From AP-16 sp046727735 (GTDB lineage Bacteria > Pseudomonadota > Alphaproteobacteria > Rhizobiales > Xanthobacteraceae), in assembly GCA_046727735.1 (NCBI GenBank), contig JBKPDF010000077.1, positions 1-36,548 of the forward strand: DNA of 36,548 nucleotides. Reading direction: 5' to 3'. The notes beneath the pieces are model-generated. The model was not told where the DNA came from. It saw only the letters and a program-made list of their open reading frames with translations, and ran no database searches. Numbering within the stretch: the stretch's first letter is position 1; each line of letters opens with the position of its first letter. Shown here one piece after another: positions 7,360 through 15,065 of this stretch. The position numbers were made by a program, and so were the translations under genes.

Positions 7360-7475
7360 AGACATGGGTGACGGCCTCGGGCCGAACGGGTTGCCGAGAA
7401 GCTGAAGAGCCAAGTGCCGTCGTCGACCTCTTCGATTCCGGCGGTTCTGCCTGCCGACACGGTCCTGCATCCCGC
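7360..7475 (-). pseudogene. Decayed IS481-like transposase C-terminus
   Basis: On the minus strand one frame reads GIEEVDDGTWLFSF (about 7395-7440) and another reads NPFGPRPSPMS (about 7364-7400). Both resemble, from memory, consecutive pieces of the C-terminus of rhizobial IS481-type transposases. The pieces sit in different frames and intervening sequence is missing, so this is a remnant. Downstream, two imperfect copies of a CAYCCATGTCT-like motif lie at 7322-7370. The rest of 7314-7678 shows no supported gene. Confidence 0.4.
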
Positions 7476-7678
7476 GCGCCTCGCGATCGTGCGTCCTGTC
7501 CAGATCGTGTGGATGCCGGATTTACCCTACTAACTATTCCAAACCGTCTGGTCCCAAAATCCAGCTTTATAGCTCATTGTGCTCGCTGATTGTTCGTCAG
7601 CTGCCCGACACTTTTTCTGCCGGACCCGGAACGGTTGAGGGCGATGCTGCGTTAGGGTCGAAAAAGTGGCATGGGCCC

Positions 7679-8035
7679 GTGCAGAATGGAGACGGCGCCA
7701 CGGGCACGGCGGAGCAATACCGGCATAGGGCCTGGGACTGCCTCAGGCTGGCAGAGTGCACTGCCAATCCGAGAACACGCGCGACCATGCTGGGCCTATC
7801 TCAGCACTGGGTCCGGCTGGCCGAGGAAGCCGACCGGAGCAACCGCTACCCGCTCTCGGGCTACCGGGCCAAGGCATACGAATGCGCGTCTCGGGCAGAG
7901 AGCATCAACGACCCCGAGCGGCGCGCAGACATGCTGCGGTATGCGGGGATGTGGCTGAGCCTTACCGAGCCGCCGTCGCTCGAGGACCCGTTCAGGGGTG
8001 CATACGAGTTGCCACTCCACCGCAAGGCGGCCTAG
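7679..8035 (+). CDS. Hypothetical protein with duplicated 38-residue motif
   Basis: The protein has about 118 residues. Two copies of an alpha-helical motif are present: EQYRHRAWDCLRLAE...RATMLGLSQHWVRLAEEA and GYRAKAYECASRAE...RADMLRYAGMWLSLTEP. The pattern (YR.RA.EC.RLA......R..ML..A..W..LAE) is common in small unnamed proteins of Bradyrhizobium-like genomes. The start is uncertain: GTG 7679 is chosen since the region before it looks non-coding, but the frame is open back to a TTG at 7577. Function unknown; a helical-hairpin protein is inferred. Confidence 0.62.
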   Translation: MQNGDGATGTAEQYRHRAWDCLRLAECTANPRTRATMLGLSQHWVRLAEEADRSNRYPLSGYRAKAYECASRAESINDPERRADMLRYAGMWLSLTEPPSLEDPFRGAYELPLHRKAA

Positions 8036-8332
8036 CAGTCCCCGTCCTCTCGCTCGCCGCGGATCGCGATCCTCCAAACCATAGAGCGACCCGCAGCAGA
8101 GATTGCCGCCGCCCGGCCGGATGCTGGACGGGCGCACCGGATGACATGCTGGCCCCGCAAAGATGCGCCGGCTGCGGGTCGATGCCGTCGAGGGGATGCC
8201 GGTCACCGGCGGCTGGACCCGGCGCGCGGGTCGGTCACCGGAACGGATTTGCGCGAAGCGAGTTGCCCGACCGGATCCGACCTCCGGCGCCAACTCGCCG
8301 GGCCCCGCGCAGGATAGCCAAGCGTCGGAAGC

Positions 8333-8365
8333 AAGGCCGCCCGGTTACCGGGCGGCCTTTTCCTT
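8333..8365 (+). terminator. Strong intrinsic terminator
   Basis: A perfect 10-bp GC stem (8335-8344 with 8348-8357, loop TTA) is extended by A-T pairs and followed by TTTTCC on the plus strand. It lies about 300 bp beyond the duplicated-motif gene, so that transcript would have a long 3' tail, or another RNA ends here. It is much stronger on the plus than the minus strand. Confidence 0.75.
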
Positions 8366-8560
8366 GACCCAGCCATTCCGGCGCGCCTTTGAGGGCAAAA
8401 CTGATGATTCACCGCACCGGCGCCACAAAGCTTCTTCCCAATACCGCCGTCGGTGGGATTGATTTGTGCAGCCATCCCTCCGGCGGGCGGTCCCGGTCGC
8501 ACAGGTTGCCCCCTGCAGTTGACCGGGACCGTTCCTACAAGGACGCCCAGGTGGTTGGGG

Positions 8561-8576
8561 TGTGATTTGGGTCACA
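8561..8576. promoter_or_regulatory. CRP/FNR-type operator palindrome
   Basis: TGTGA, six bases, then TCACA is a perfect match to the cAMP-receptor-protein consensus half-sites. It is not the FixK/FNR form TTGAT-N4-ATCAA. It lies 176 bp upstream of the micro-membrane protein at 8753, in a gene-free stretch, a plausible distance for a promoter-linked activator site. Regulator identity is inferred. Confidence 0.5.
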
Positions 8577-8752
8577 GTGCCATCACGAATTTTGTCGCGG
8601 CGGTGGAAATTTGGTTTCCCTGTGAGGTGCGCCCTAACGCGGTCACCCTCGACACCGACGCCGCTGCCCGTTCGTGAACTACCGCACACGCCTTTCCGAG
8701 CTTCCGGCTTAGTCTTCGACACCGGCCTATCCCTCGCGTACGGGAGGCGAAG

Positions 8753-8869
8753 ATGTCGGACCAGCAGGCACGTATCCTTGACGAAATCGCGGCAGTGAAG
8801 GTCAGAAGCGCGGCCGTTGGTATATTGGCTACGTTGGTTGTGGCACTGCTGATCGTGCTGCTCTCGTAG
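8753..8869 (+). CDS. 38-residue single-span membrane protein
   Basis: The frame encodes a short polar N-terminus (MSDQQARILDEIAAVKVRS) and one hydrophobic helix (about residues 20-38) that ends the protein. A GGGAGG Shine-Dalgarno lies 6-7 nt upstream of the ATG, unusually good for this region. The acidic/amphipathic head plus terminal membrane anchor resembles small regulatory membrane proteins, but no family is recognised. The CRP-type palindrome upstream may control it. Confidence 0.6.
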   Translation: MSDQQARILDEIAAVKVRSAAVGILATLVVALLIVLLS

Positions 8870-9056
8870 TGATACCCACCCGGCAAATAGACGGCCTCCA
8901 AGGGCACTCTTAGGGGCACGGAAAGGCAAAGCGGGATCCGTATCGGTTGCTCGGCGCCGGCCCGGCCGGGCGGGGGCAGGTCCATCATCGCCTGGCCCAA
9001 CCCGCTGTAGCCGGATTCTTGGCAATCACCTTCCGATCGGATCTTCCCCGCTCCAC

Positions 9057-9335
9057 TCAAGGATTGGGAACCCGCGGCCGCAACGGTCTCGCCGGCACGC
9101 GAATGGTGACGCTCTTCTGCGGCGCGTAACCGCGTTGATACGTATAGCGAAGGTAGGGCGCACAATTTCCCAGTGGGTCGCATACGGGATAGCCGAAGAG
9201 CCCCGGCCGTTTGTAGGTGAAATCGAGAGGCCCGTAATAATGCCAGTAGTCGCAGTGCGGATAACACTCTTGGGCCGCAGCGCCGGAGCCGAAGGACAGC
9301 ACCCCGACAAAGACGGCGGCGAAGACTCTCAGCAT
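9057..9335 (-). CDS. Small secreted hypothetical protein
   Basis: The protein has 92 residues. A signal peptide (MLRVFAAVFVGVLSFGSGAAAQ) has a likely AAA-Q cleavage around residue 21. The mature part is rich in Tyr, Pro, Gly and Cys (ECYPHCDYWHYYGPLDF, CDPLGNC), suggesting disulfides in the periplasm or on the surface. Small proteins of this type are common and unnamed in Bradyrhizobium-like bacteria. No operon partner is visible. Confidence 0.7.
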   Translation of the reverse strand: MLRVFAAVFVGVLSFGSGAAAQECYPHCDYWHYYGPLDFTYKRPGLFGYPVCDPLGNCAPYLRYTYQRGYAPQKSVTIRVPARPLRPRVPNP

Positions 9336-9571
9336 CTTGCCCGATCCTCAAAAACCCGGCCGGCAAGCAAAACAAGTTTTGCCATCGAGTTCAATCGCAC
9401 CGCGGCCGATTCCGACGGAACGGATATTCCCGGCTCTCTGCGAGGGCACCGGCCGGCGCCGCGCGAACCGCGAGCTTGGCTGCAGCGAGCGGCTTTTGTA
9501 CATTGTCCGCTTGTGTTCAAATCCTCGCAGCGAAATCGAAGATCGCTGCACTTATTCAGGTGTTGAGCGAC

Positions 9572-9709
9572 ATGGATGCGATCGCCACCGGCTTTATCGA
9601 GGTGATTTGCGCGCTGGTGGTCCTCTACATCTTGCTGCGTGAAACATTCGCAACGCCGCGGGAGCTCGAATTGCGCCTTGCGGCGCGGTTCCGGCGGCAA
9701 GAATCCTAA
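9572..9709 (+). CDS. 45-residue single-span membrane protein
   Basis: From ATG 9572 the frame gives one hydrophobic segment (residues 7-22, GFIEVICALVVLYILL), then a charged basic tail ending RLAARFRRQES. Topology would be N-out or a tail facing the cytosol. The frame is open further upstream (to 9476), but composition becomes membrane-protein-like only from this ATG; GTG 9560 is an alternative. The Shine-Dalgarno is weak. Function unknown. Confidence 0.42.
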   Translation: MDAIATGFIEVICALVVLYILLRETFATPRELELRLAARFRRQES

Positions 9710-9860
9710 ACAGACCAATCGTGGCGAGCCGGGCTGCTCGGCCAGCGCTTCGATGCGGCCCGACCAGCACGCCCGGAAGCGTCAACGCCGGCTCGATTTA
9801 CCGGCGGGATTTTCCGCGGGCGCCGAGCCTCGCGTGCGATCGCGCGCCTACGATCGGCCT

Positions 9861-10220
9861 CTACTTGGCTTCATCGCTGCCGCCGGGCGCTCCACCCGGA
9901 GCGGATCGTTCCGGCGTCTTCCTATCGGGATTGAACTCGGCGAGCGCGGTGCCGATCGCGGCGGTGCCGGCCGCGAGCACTGCCGCGGTTGCCGCCCTCT
10001 TCGCGACGCGCTTGAGCTTCGATCCGGTGCTGGAACGCGCGGACGCCTTGGGTTTCGCCGTCTTCCTGGCCTGCGTTCTGCTGGTCTTCGCCCTCGCCGC
10101 CGATTTCGTCTTCCGCCTGGCAGCAGATTTCGTCTTCCGCCTGGCAGCCGGTTTTGTCCTTCGCCTGGCAGCAGATTTCGAGGCTGCCTTGGATCTGGTG
10201 CGTTTCGCGGGTCTCTTCAT
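9861..10220 (-). CDS. Histone-H1-like Lys/Arg/Ala-rich protein
   Basis: The protein has 119 residues. Residues 1-65 are a basic, Ala/Lys/Arg/Thr repeat region with an 8-residue unit (AARRKTKS and variants), like the C-terminal tail of bacterial H1-like nucleoid proteins. Residues 66-95 are Ala-rich and moderately hydrophobic (VAKRAATAAVLAAGTAAIGTALAEF), perhaps an amphipathic or membrane helix. The tail is Gly/Pro/Asp-rich. A GGGAGG Shine-Dalgarno lies 5 nt before the ATG. Non-specific DNA binding is inferred. It is 130 bp downstream of the two-span membrane protein gene, same strand. Confidence 0.72.
   Translation of the reverse strand: MKRPAKRTRSKAASKSAARRRTKPAARRKTKSAARRKTKSAARAKTSRTQARKTAKPKASARSSTGSKLKRVAKRAATAAVLAAGTAAIGTALAEFNPDRKTPERSAPGGAPGGSDEAK
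10102..10173. repeat. Three tandem 24-bp repeats inside the H1-like gene
   Basis: Units 10102-10125, 10126-10149 and 10150-10173 are nearly identical and encode the 8-residue AARRKTKS-type unit on the minus strand. Such an in-frame array can change copy number by slippage and vary the length of the basic tail. Confidence 0.85.
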
Positions 10221-10350
10221 GTTTCCTCCCGTCGATCATGCGCGTGTCGGGCGCTCGCGGCACCACAGTGCCTCTCCGTCGCCGCGCTGGCAAGCATCGC
10301 GGTTTCTCATCCACCGGTCGAGATGCCGGACCCGCGGCACCGCGCGCAAA

Positions 10351-11136
10351 TCATGTTTCGAGGCTTCGGCTCCGGCTCCTCCTGCGCAGCAGCACCAACC
10401 ACGTGCCCAATGCGAGCGCGCAGAGCGACAGCCACAGGAAGGCGGGCTCATAGGGAACATGGCCGGCGAATCGGCCCCAGTCCTTCACGGCCGCACAGCC
10501 GTCGGTATTTGCGAACAAGCATCCGAGGCGATCGAGCCAGGAAAGCTTCGTCGCACGGATCGCAGTGGCGGAAAGGCCGCGTCGTAGCAGCTCTGCATGC
10601 AAGTCCCCGGAGTAAGAGCGAATCCACCAAGCCGCGCACAGGACGACCCCGAGCACGCCGGCGATCAAGAGATCGCGGGCGAAATCGGTCTTGGAACGCC
10701 GCAGCGGCGCGAGGGAATCCGCGTCGCTGCCGGATTTGGCCGCGGGCCGCGCCGCCAAAACGGCATCGCGGGCGGGCGTCTCGGCCGGAGTGCCGTCTGC
10801 GGAGACCGGCTCGGGCGGCGCTTCGCTCGCGGGTTCTTCCGGCACGGCACGCTCGCTGCGAAGAAGCGGCGAGTCCTCGACGAAACCCTTGAAATGTTCG
10901 AGGTCGCGGAAGACTTCCATGCCGGCGACGGTTTCCCCCTCGAAGGCCCCGTCGGAATAGACCTGCCATTTCCGTCCCAGGAACTCGCCTTCGGCGACGA
11001 CCATCCGGGGCGAGTTCTGCTGTTTGGCCCGCACCTGCGGCTTCGCCCGTTCTTCCTCCGGGGGCGGCTCCGGCTCCGGGCTCGGATCCATGCCTTTGAT
11101 CAGAGTTTCGAACGAACGCAGGATCGAGGGTTTCAC
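10351..11136 (-). CDS. Two-span membrane protein, unknown function
   Basis: The protein has 261 residues. The GTG start at 11136 has AGGAGG 6 nt upstream, a decisive ribosome site; the open frame continues upstream only as a shadow of the oxidase gene. Residues 1-45 are Pro/Glu-rich; 46-95 hold a compact Trp/Phe/Gly segment (EGEFLGRKWQVYSDGAFEGE); 96-150 are Pro/Ala/Glu-rich. TM1 is about 156-172 and TM2 about 232-250, with a Cys-containing loop (LGCLFANTDGCAAV) between, probably periplasmic. It begins 20 bp after the oxidase stop, so they probably share a transcript. No family recognised. Confidence 0.68.
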   Translation of the reverse strand: MKPSILRSFETLIKGMDPSPEPEPPPEEERAKPQVRAKQQNSPRMVVAEGEFLGRKWQVYSDGAFEGETVAGMEVFRDLEHFKGFVEDSPLLRSERAVPEEPASEAPPEPVSADGTPAETPARDAVLAARPAAKSGSDADSLAPLRRSKTDFARDLLIAGVLGVVLCAAWWIRSYSGDLHAELLRRGLSATAIRATKLSWLDRLGCLFANTDGCAAVKDWGRFAGHVPYEPAFLWLSLCALALGTWLVLLRRRSRSRSLET

Positions 11137-11156
11137 GACGCTCCTCCTGAACACTG

Positions 11157-12758
11157 TCACGCGTCGATCAACACGCCCGGATTGAGCAGCGCACGCGGGT
11201 CGAGCGTGCGTTTCGCCGCCTTGAGCGCCTCGGCGAACAGCGCCGGGCGCTGGCGGTCGTACCACGGGCGGTGGTCGCGGCCGACTGCGTGGTGATGGGT
11301 CACCGTGCCGCCGCCGGCGATCACCGCGTCGAGCCCCGCGGATTTGATCGCGTGCCATTGCTCGATCAGCTGTCCGTGGCGGCCCGCCGCATGGAACGTG
11401 AAATACGGCGCCGGCCCGTCCGGATAGACGTGGGTGAACCGGCAGGTGACCTGGCCTTGCTGCGAGGTCGCGCCGCGGATCGCCTCTTCGGTTGCCGACT
11501 TGATGCTGTCGTGGAAGCGCTCGAACCGCTCCCAGGTGATCGCGGTCTCGAACGTATCGTTGATGATGCCGCGGCGGATCGTACGCTCGCGCGCATAGGG
11601 CATGCGGATGAAGGCGTTGCGCCAGCGTCCCGCGGCGCCCTCGCGATGCGCGTCGGGCGCGTTCGGCTGCTCGAGTTCGCCGCCGTGGTCGGTGCAGCAT
11701 TCGCGCGCGCGCGCCATCCAGGCATCGACCGGATGATCGGCGGATTCGAACGCGAGCACCATGATGGCGGATTTCCCGTCTCCCGCGCCGGTATTGTGGG
11801 CCTCCTGCGGATCGAGGATGCGGCAGTTCGCCGGATAGAGTCCGGCCTGGGCGATCGCGCGCAACGCTCGCGCCGCGGTGAAGAAGTCCGCAAATCGTAC
11901 GGCGCCGCCGGCGCGGAAATGCGGCCGCGCTTGCAGCCGCATCCATGCTTCGGTGATGATGCCCAAAATGCCCTCGGAGCCGATCAGGAGGCGATCGGGG
12001 CTCGGCCCCGCGCCCGAGCCGGGCAGCCGTCGGGTTTCGATTACCCCGCGCGGCGTCACGACGCGCAGCGATTCCACGAGATCGTCGATGTGGGTGTAGA
12101 GGGTCGCAAAATGCCCGCCGGCCCGCGTGGCGATCCAGCCGCCGAGCGTCGAGAACTCGAAGCTCTGCGGGAAATGCCGCAGGGTGAGGCCGTGCGGCTT
12201 GAGCTCGGCTTCGAGCGCCGGCCCGAACGCCCCCGCCTCGATGCGCGCCGCCCGGGAGGTGCGATCGACCTCGATCACGCGGTTCATGTCGCGCAGATCG
12301 ATCGTCACGGCGGCCCGGTAACGGCCGAGCCCGTCGGCGCGCGGCTCGACGCCGCCGACCAGGCTCGAGCCGCCGCCGAACGGCGTGACGGAAGCTTGCG
12401 CCGCATCCGCCCAGTCGAGCACGGCGGCAATGTCGAGCTGATTGCGCGGATAAACGACGACATCCGGCGCGGCGGCGTAATCGCCCAAGAGCCCGCGGAC
12501 GTAGTCCGGATACGACTTGCCATAGGTATGCGCGACGCGGTCGTAGCGCTCGGTCGAGGCGATACCGGCAAGTGCGGCGGGCGGCTCGAGGCGCGGCGCA
12601 ACAAGCTCGATCTCCTCGAGGCCCGGCGGCTTGATCTCCTGGAACTCGTCGATCCGGAGCCGCTCCCTGATCCGGGTCCAGACGAAGGCCTCCTCTTCGG
12701 GAGTGATGCCCTCGCCTTCGCGGCCCCAGCCGAAATGTTTGAGCCGCGGCTGTGTCAT
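11157..12758 (-). CDS. FAD-binding oxidase, alkyl-DHAP-synthase-like
   Basis: The protein has 533 residues. It belongs to the vanillyl-alcohol-oxidase/PCMH flavoprotein fold. FAD-binding PFGGGSSLVGG lies at 126-136. YDRVAHTYGKSYPDY (72-86) and the THHHAVGRDHRPW motif (His 488-490) are hallmarks of alkylglycerone-phosphate synthase, which replaces the acyl group of acyl-DHAP with a fatty alcohol to form an ether bond. Bacterial members of this subfamily mostly lack proven function, so ether-lipid synthesis is an inference. The ATG at 12758 has GGGAGATAGG upstream. It follows the lipoprotein gene on the same strand and precedes the two-span membrane protein. Confidence 0.85.
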   Translation of the reverse strand: MTQPRLKHFGWGREGEGITPEEEAFVWTRIRERLRIDEFQEIKPPGLEEIELVAPRLEPPAALAGIASTERYDRVAHTYGKSYPDYVRGLLGDYAAAPDVVVYPRNQLDIAAVLDWADAAQASVTPFGGGSSLVGGVEPRADGLGRYRAAVTIDLRDMNRVIEVDRTSRAARIEAGAFGPALEAELKPHGLTLRHFPQSFEFSTLGGWIATRAGGHFATLYTHIDDLVESLRVVTPRGVIETRRLPGSGAGPSPDRLLIGSEGILGIITEAWMRLQARPHFRAGGAVRFADFFTAARALRAIAQAGLYPANCRILDPQEAHNTGAGDGKSAIMVLAFESADHPVDAWMARARECCTDHGGELEQPNAPDAHREGAAGRWRNAFIRMPYARERTIRRGIINDTFETAITWERFERFHDSIKSATEEAIRGATSQQGQVTCRFTHVYPDGPAPYFTFHAAGRHGQLIEQWHAIKSAGLDAVIAGGGTVTHHHAVGRDHRPWYDRQRPALFAEALKAAKRTLDPRALLNPGVLIDA

Positions 12759-12811
12759 GCCTATCTCCCGCCCATGGTGGATTTCGTTTCGTTCAGTCCC
12801 GCCCGACGACC

Positions 12812-13225
12812 TCACCTGGTCAGGCGCTCGAGCTCCGGGAACGCAGTGTAGGCTGCGCCGGCGCACTGGTCTCGCGCCTCGCGCACCGTATCGAGCTTGC
12901 CGGAGACGAAGATGACGATGTGCTCCCTGCCCTCCGGGCCGCTGGCGGCGGCCTCGCGAAAGCGGTAGCGCAGGCAGCTCACATAGCGATTTCCGAGCCC
13001 CATCGGCTTGATCTCGGGGTCGGACACCAGCGCTTCGCGAACGCTGCGCGGATCGTTCAGGTAATTGCGCATGTATGCCAGGATCTCGGCCCGATAGTTC
13101 TGCGGATAGAGGTTGCGGGCCTCCCATTCGGCGCGCCGCAGCTCCGGCGACGGCTCGGTCGAAGAGCTCGCACACCCGCACAGCGCGGCGGCGAGGAGCG
13201 GCGCGGCGCGACGCAATAGTGCCAT
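12812..13225 (-). CDS. Small predicted lipoprotein
   Basis: The protein has 137 residues. The N-terminal signal (MALLRRAAPLLAAALCGCAS) ends in a Cys compatible with a lipobox (LCGC), so it is probably lipid-anchored in the periplasm. The mature domain (YRAEILAYMRNYLNDPRSVR, VSCLRYRFRE, REHIVIFVSGKLD) resembles small uncharacterised periplasmic proteins of Rhizobiales. Its ATG overlaps the preceding gene's stop (TGATG), so translation is coupled to it. Confidence 0.75.
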   Translation of the reverse strand: MALLRRAAPLLAAALCGCASSSTEPSPELRRAEWEARNLYPQNYRAEILAYMRNYLNDPRSVREALVSDPEIKPMGLGNRYVSCLRYRFREAAASGPEGREHIVIFVSGKLDTVREARDQCAGAAYTAFPELERLTR

Positions 13226-13767
13226 CAGTTCCGCCGGTACCAGGAATATTGCAACCGGGCGAGCGGATAGGCGGCCGGATGCGCGACCCCGCAGGTGAAG
13301 ACGAGGCTGCTGAGATCGTCCGTCAGCCGCACCCAGGCCGGCTCCCGCTCGGCCAGCATCGACATATACCCTCCGGGCTCGGGCCGCGGGCACTCCCATT
13401 CGATATGCCAGGGCGTTTTGGGCGTGCCGATCAGTCCCGCTTCCGGCAAAGCGCCTTCGAAGTCGACGGAGACGAAACGGACCGTCCCATCGCCGGGAAA
13501 ATCGAAACGGTGTACCGCGCCGTGCTCCCAGCGATGCCAATAATTGCCGGCATATTCCTCCCAGGTGCAACCATTGGGCCGTCCGAAATCCCGCTCCACC
13601 AGCCGCGTGTAGCAGAGCCAGCGGCTGTAGGTCGCATCGGCCGCCTTGTGCCTGAGCTCGGCGATCATCCCCATTGCTGCGGGCGAGCTGAGCGAAGCCG
13701 GCGGGAACAGCCACGCCGCGCCTGTCAGCGCCAGCAGCGCCGGAACTGCAAGCTTGCTTCCGGCCAT
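13225..13767 (-). CDS. Secreted hypothetical protein
   Basis: The protein has 180 residues. A hydrophobic N-terminus (KLAVPALLALTGAAWLFP) acts as signal peptide or anchor. The mature part is rich in Trp/Tyr/His with Cys residues (WLCYTRLVERDFGRPNGCTW, WHIEWECPRPEPGG, LVFTCGVAHP), suggesting a compact extracytoplasmic beta-rich domain. No family recognised. It is the first gene of the minus-strand run down to 10351, with a one-base overlap to the lipoprotein. Confidence 0.68.
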   Translation of the reverse strand: MAGSKLAVPALLALTGAAWLFPPASLSSPAAMGMIAELRHKAADATYSRWLCYTRLVERDFGRPNGCTWEEYAGNYWHRWEHGAVHRFDFPGDGTVRFVSVDFEGALPEAGLIGTPKTPWHIEWECPRPEPGGYMSMLAEREPAWVRLTDDLSSLVFTCGVAHPAAYPLARLQYSWYRRN

Positions 13768-14015
13768 CGGCCCTCTCCTGCAGCCGCGCCCGTGACCGTT
13801 TGCGGACTGCGGGCTATTCTATCGCGCCGGCGCGGCCAGCAAACGGCATTTCGGCCGATGGCGCGTGACGCCATCCGCGCCATATCAACAGCACGGACCG
13901 GCGCCCGCAGGGCGCGGGCAACGGAAGGCTGGGTCTGAGCCGGCGGGCGATTGCGTCGACCAGGCTTGGCGGCACGACGCGCTGGCGATTCGAGGCCGGG
14001 ACTTGGGAGTAGGCG

Positions 14016-14972
14016 ATGCATTCGCATTCGATCGAGCCGTGGCGCCATCCGCACGTGTTTCTCGGCGAGAAGCACGAGCAGCACGAGCGGCGCACCTGGT
14101 CGGTGGTGGCGCTGACCGCTGCCATGATGGTCATCGAGATCGTCGGCGGCACGATCTTCGGATCGATGGCGGTCGTCGCCGACGGCGTGCACATGTCGAC
14201 CCATGTTGCCGCGCTGTCGATCGCTGCGCTGGCCTATTGGTTCGCGCGCCGCCACGCGGCGAACGCGCGATTCTCGCTCGGCACTGGGAAAGTCGGCGAG
14301 CTCGCAGGCTTTTCGAGCGCCCTCGTGCTCGCGCTGATCGCCCTGATGATCCTGTTCGAATGCGCGGTGCGGCTGGTCTACCCGGTGCCGATCCAATTCG
14401 GCGAAGCGGCGGCAATTGCGGGGGTCGCGCTCGCCATCAATCTGGTGAGCGCTTGGCTGCTGTTCGACGAGGAGCACCACCATTCCGGCCACGGCCACGC
14501 CCATGCGGAGGACGACGGCGGCTCCGGCCACGGGCACGCGCATGCCCATGACCACAATCTGCGCGCCGCCTACTTTCACGTCCTCGCGGATGCGCTCACC
14601 TCGCTGCTGGCGGTCATCGGCTTGCTGAGCGGCCGCCTCTTCGGCTGGGTCTGGATGGATCCGGCCGTTGGCATCATCGGCGCGTTCGTGATCCTCAGCT
14701 GGGCGGCGACGCTGATCCGCGCCTCCGGCGCGGTGCTGCTCGATCTCGTGCCCAATCCGCGACTCGAACAGGCGATCCGCGGACGGCTCGAAACGCGCGG
14801 CGATCGCGTCACCGACCTGCATTTGTGGCAGCTCGGCCCGGGACATGCGGGCCTGATCGCGGCGATCGTCTCCGATCATCCCGAACCGCCCGCGGCCTAC
14901 AAAGCCCGGCTCAAGGACATCCCGGCACTCTCCCACGTGACGATCGAGGTCAATCCGTGTCCAGGCCATTGA
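14016..14972 (+). CDS. dmeF: CDF-family cobalt/nickel efflux transporter DmeF
   Basis: The protein has 318 residues and six TM segments. The N-terminus (MHSHSIEPWRHPHVFLG, ERRTWSVVALTAAMM) is typical of rhizobial DmeF. Metal-site residues are in TM2 (ADGVHMSTH) and TM5 (HVLADALTS). A His-rich cytoplasmic loop (about 152-180, HHHSGHGHAHA and HGHAHAHDH) precedes TM5. It exports Co2+ and Ni2+ from the cytosol by proton exchange. A GGGAG Shine-Dalgarno lies 6 nt before the ATG. The usual upstream repressor gene dmeR (RcnR/CsoR type) is not seen in the 248 bp before it, so control must be different or from elsewhere. Confidence 0.92.
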   Translation: MHSHSIEPWRHPHVFLGEKHEQHERRTWSVVALTAAMMVIEIVGGTIFGSMAVVADGVHMSTHVAALSIAALAYWFARRHAANARFSLGTGKVGELAGFSSALVLALIALMILFECAVRLVYPVPIQFGEAAAIAGVALAINLVSAWLLFDEEHHHSGHGHAHAEDDGGSGHGHAHAHDHNLRAAYFHVLADALTSLLAVIGLLSGRLFGWVWMDPAVGIIGAFVILSWAATLIRASGAVLLDLVPNPRLEQAIRGRLETRGDRVTDLHLWQLGPGHAGLIAAIVSDHPEPPAAYKARLKDIPALSHVTIEVNPCPGH

Positions 14973-15065
14973 ACAGGAGCCCCGATCGAGCAACGCGACG
15001 CTTGCGCGTGCGTGGACGCTGACGCAATAGATGGCGGAGCACCGTTCGAGCCGAGGAGCTGCCGC

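Larger units (their letters stand above)
8036..8752. other. Interval with no supported gene
   Basis: The open frames here on both strands lack protein-like composition and good start sites. The interval does hold a strong hairpin terminator (8333-8365) and a CRP-type palindrome (8561-8576), listed separately. A non-coding transcript ending at the terminator is possible but nothing shows it directly. Confidence 0.5.

Noticed and set aside
7122..7460. Minus-strand 112-codon frame with WCRVRDLNPRSTVYK
   Set aside because: Same artefact from the second tRNA remnant; only its N-terminal part is informative, as an IS481-like fragment.
8345..9025. 226-codon minus-strand frame
   Set aside because: Low-complexity Arg-rich composition, crosses a terminator and the CRP palindrome, and opposes the better-supported micro-ORF at 8753-8869.
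11271..12851. 526-codon plus-strand frame
   Set aside because: Shadow of the FAD oxidase gene; GC-rich DNA leaves long antisense frames, and it has no ribosome site or domain.
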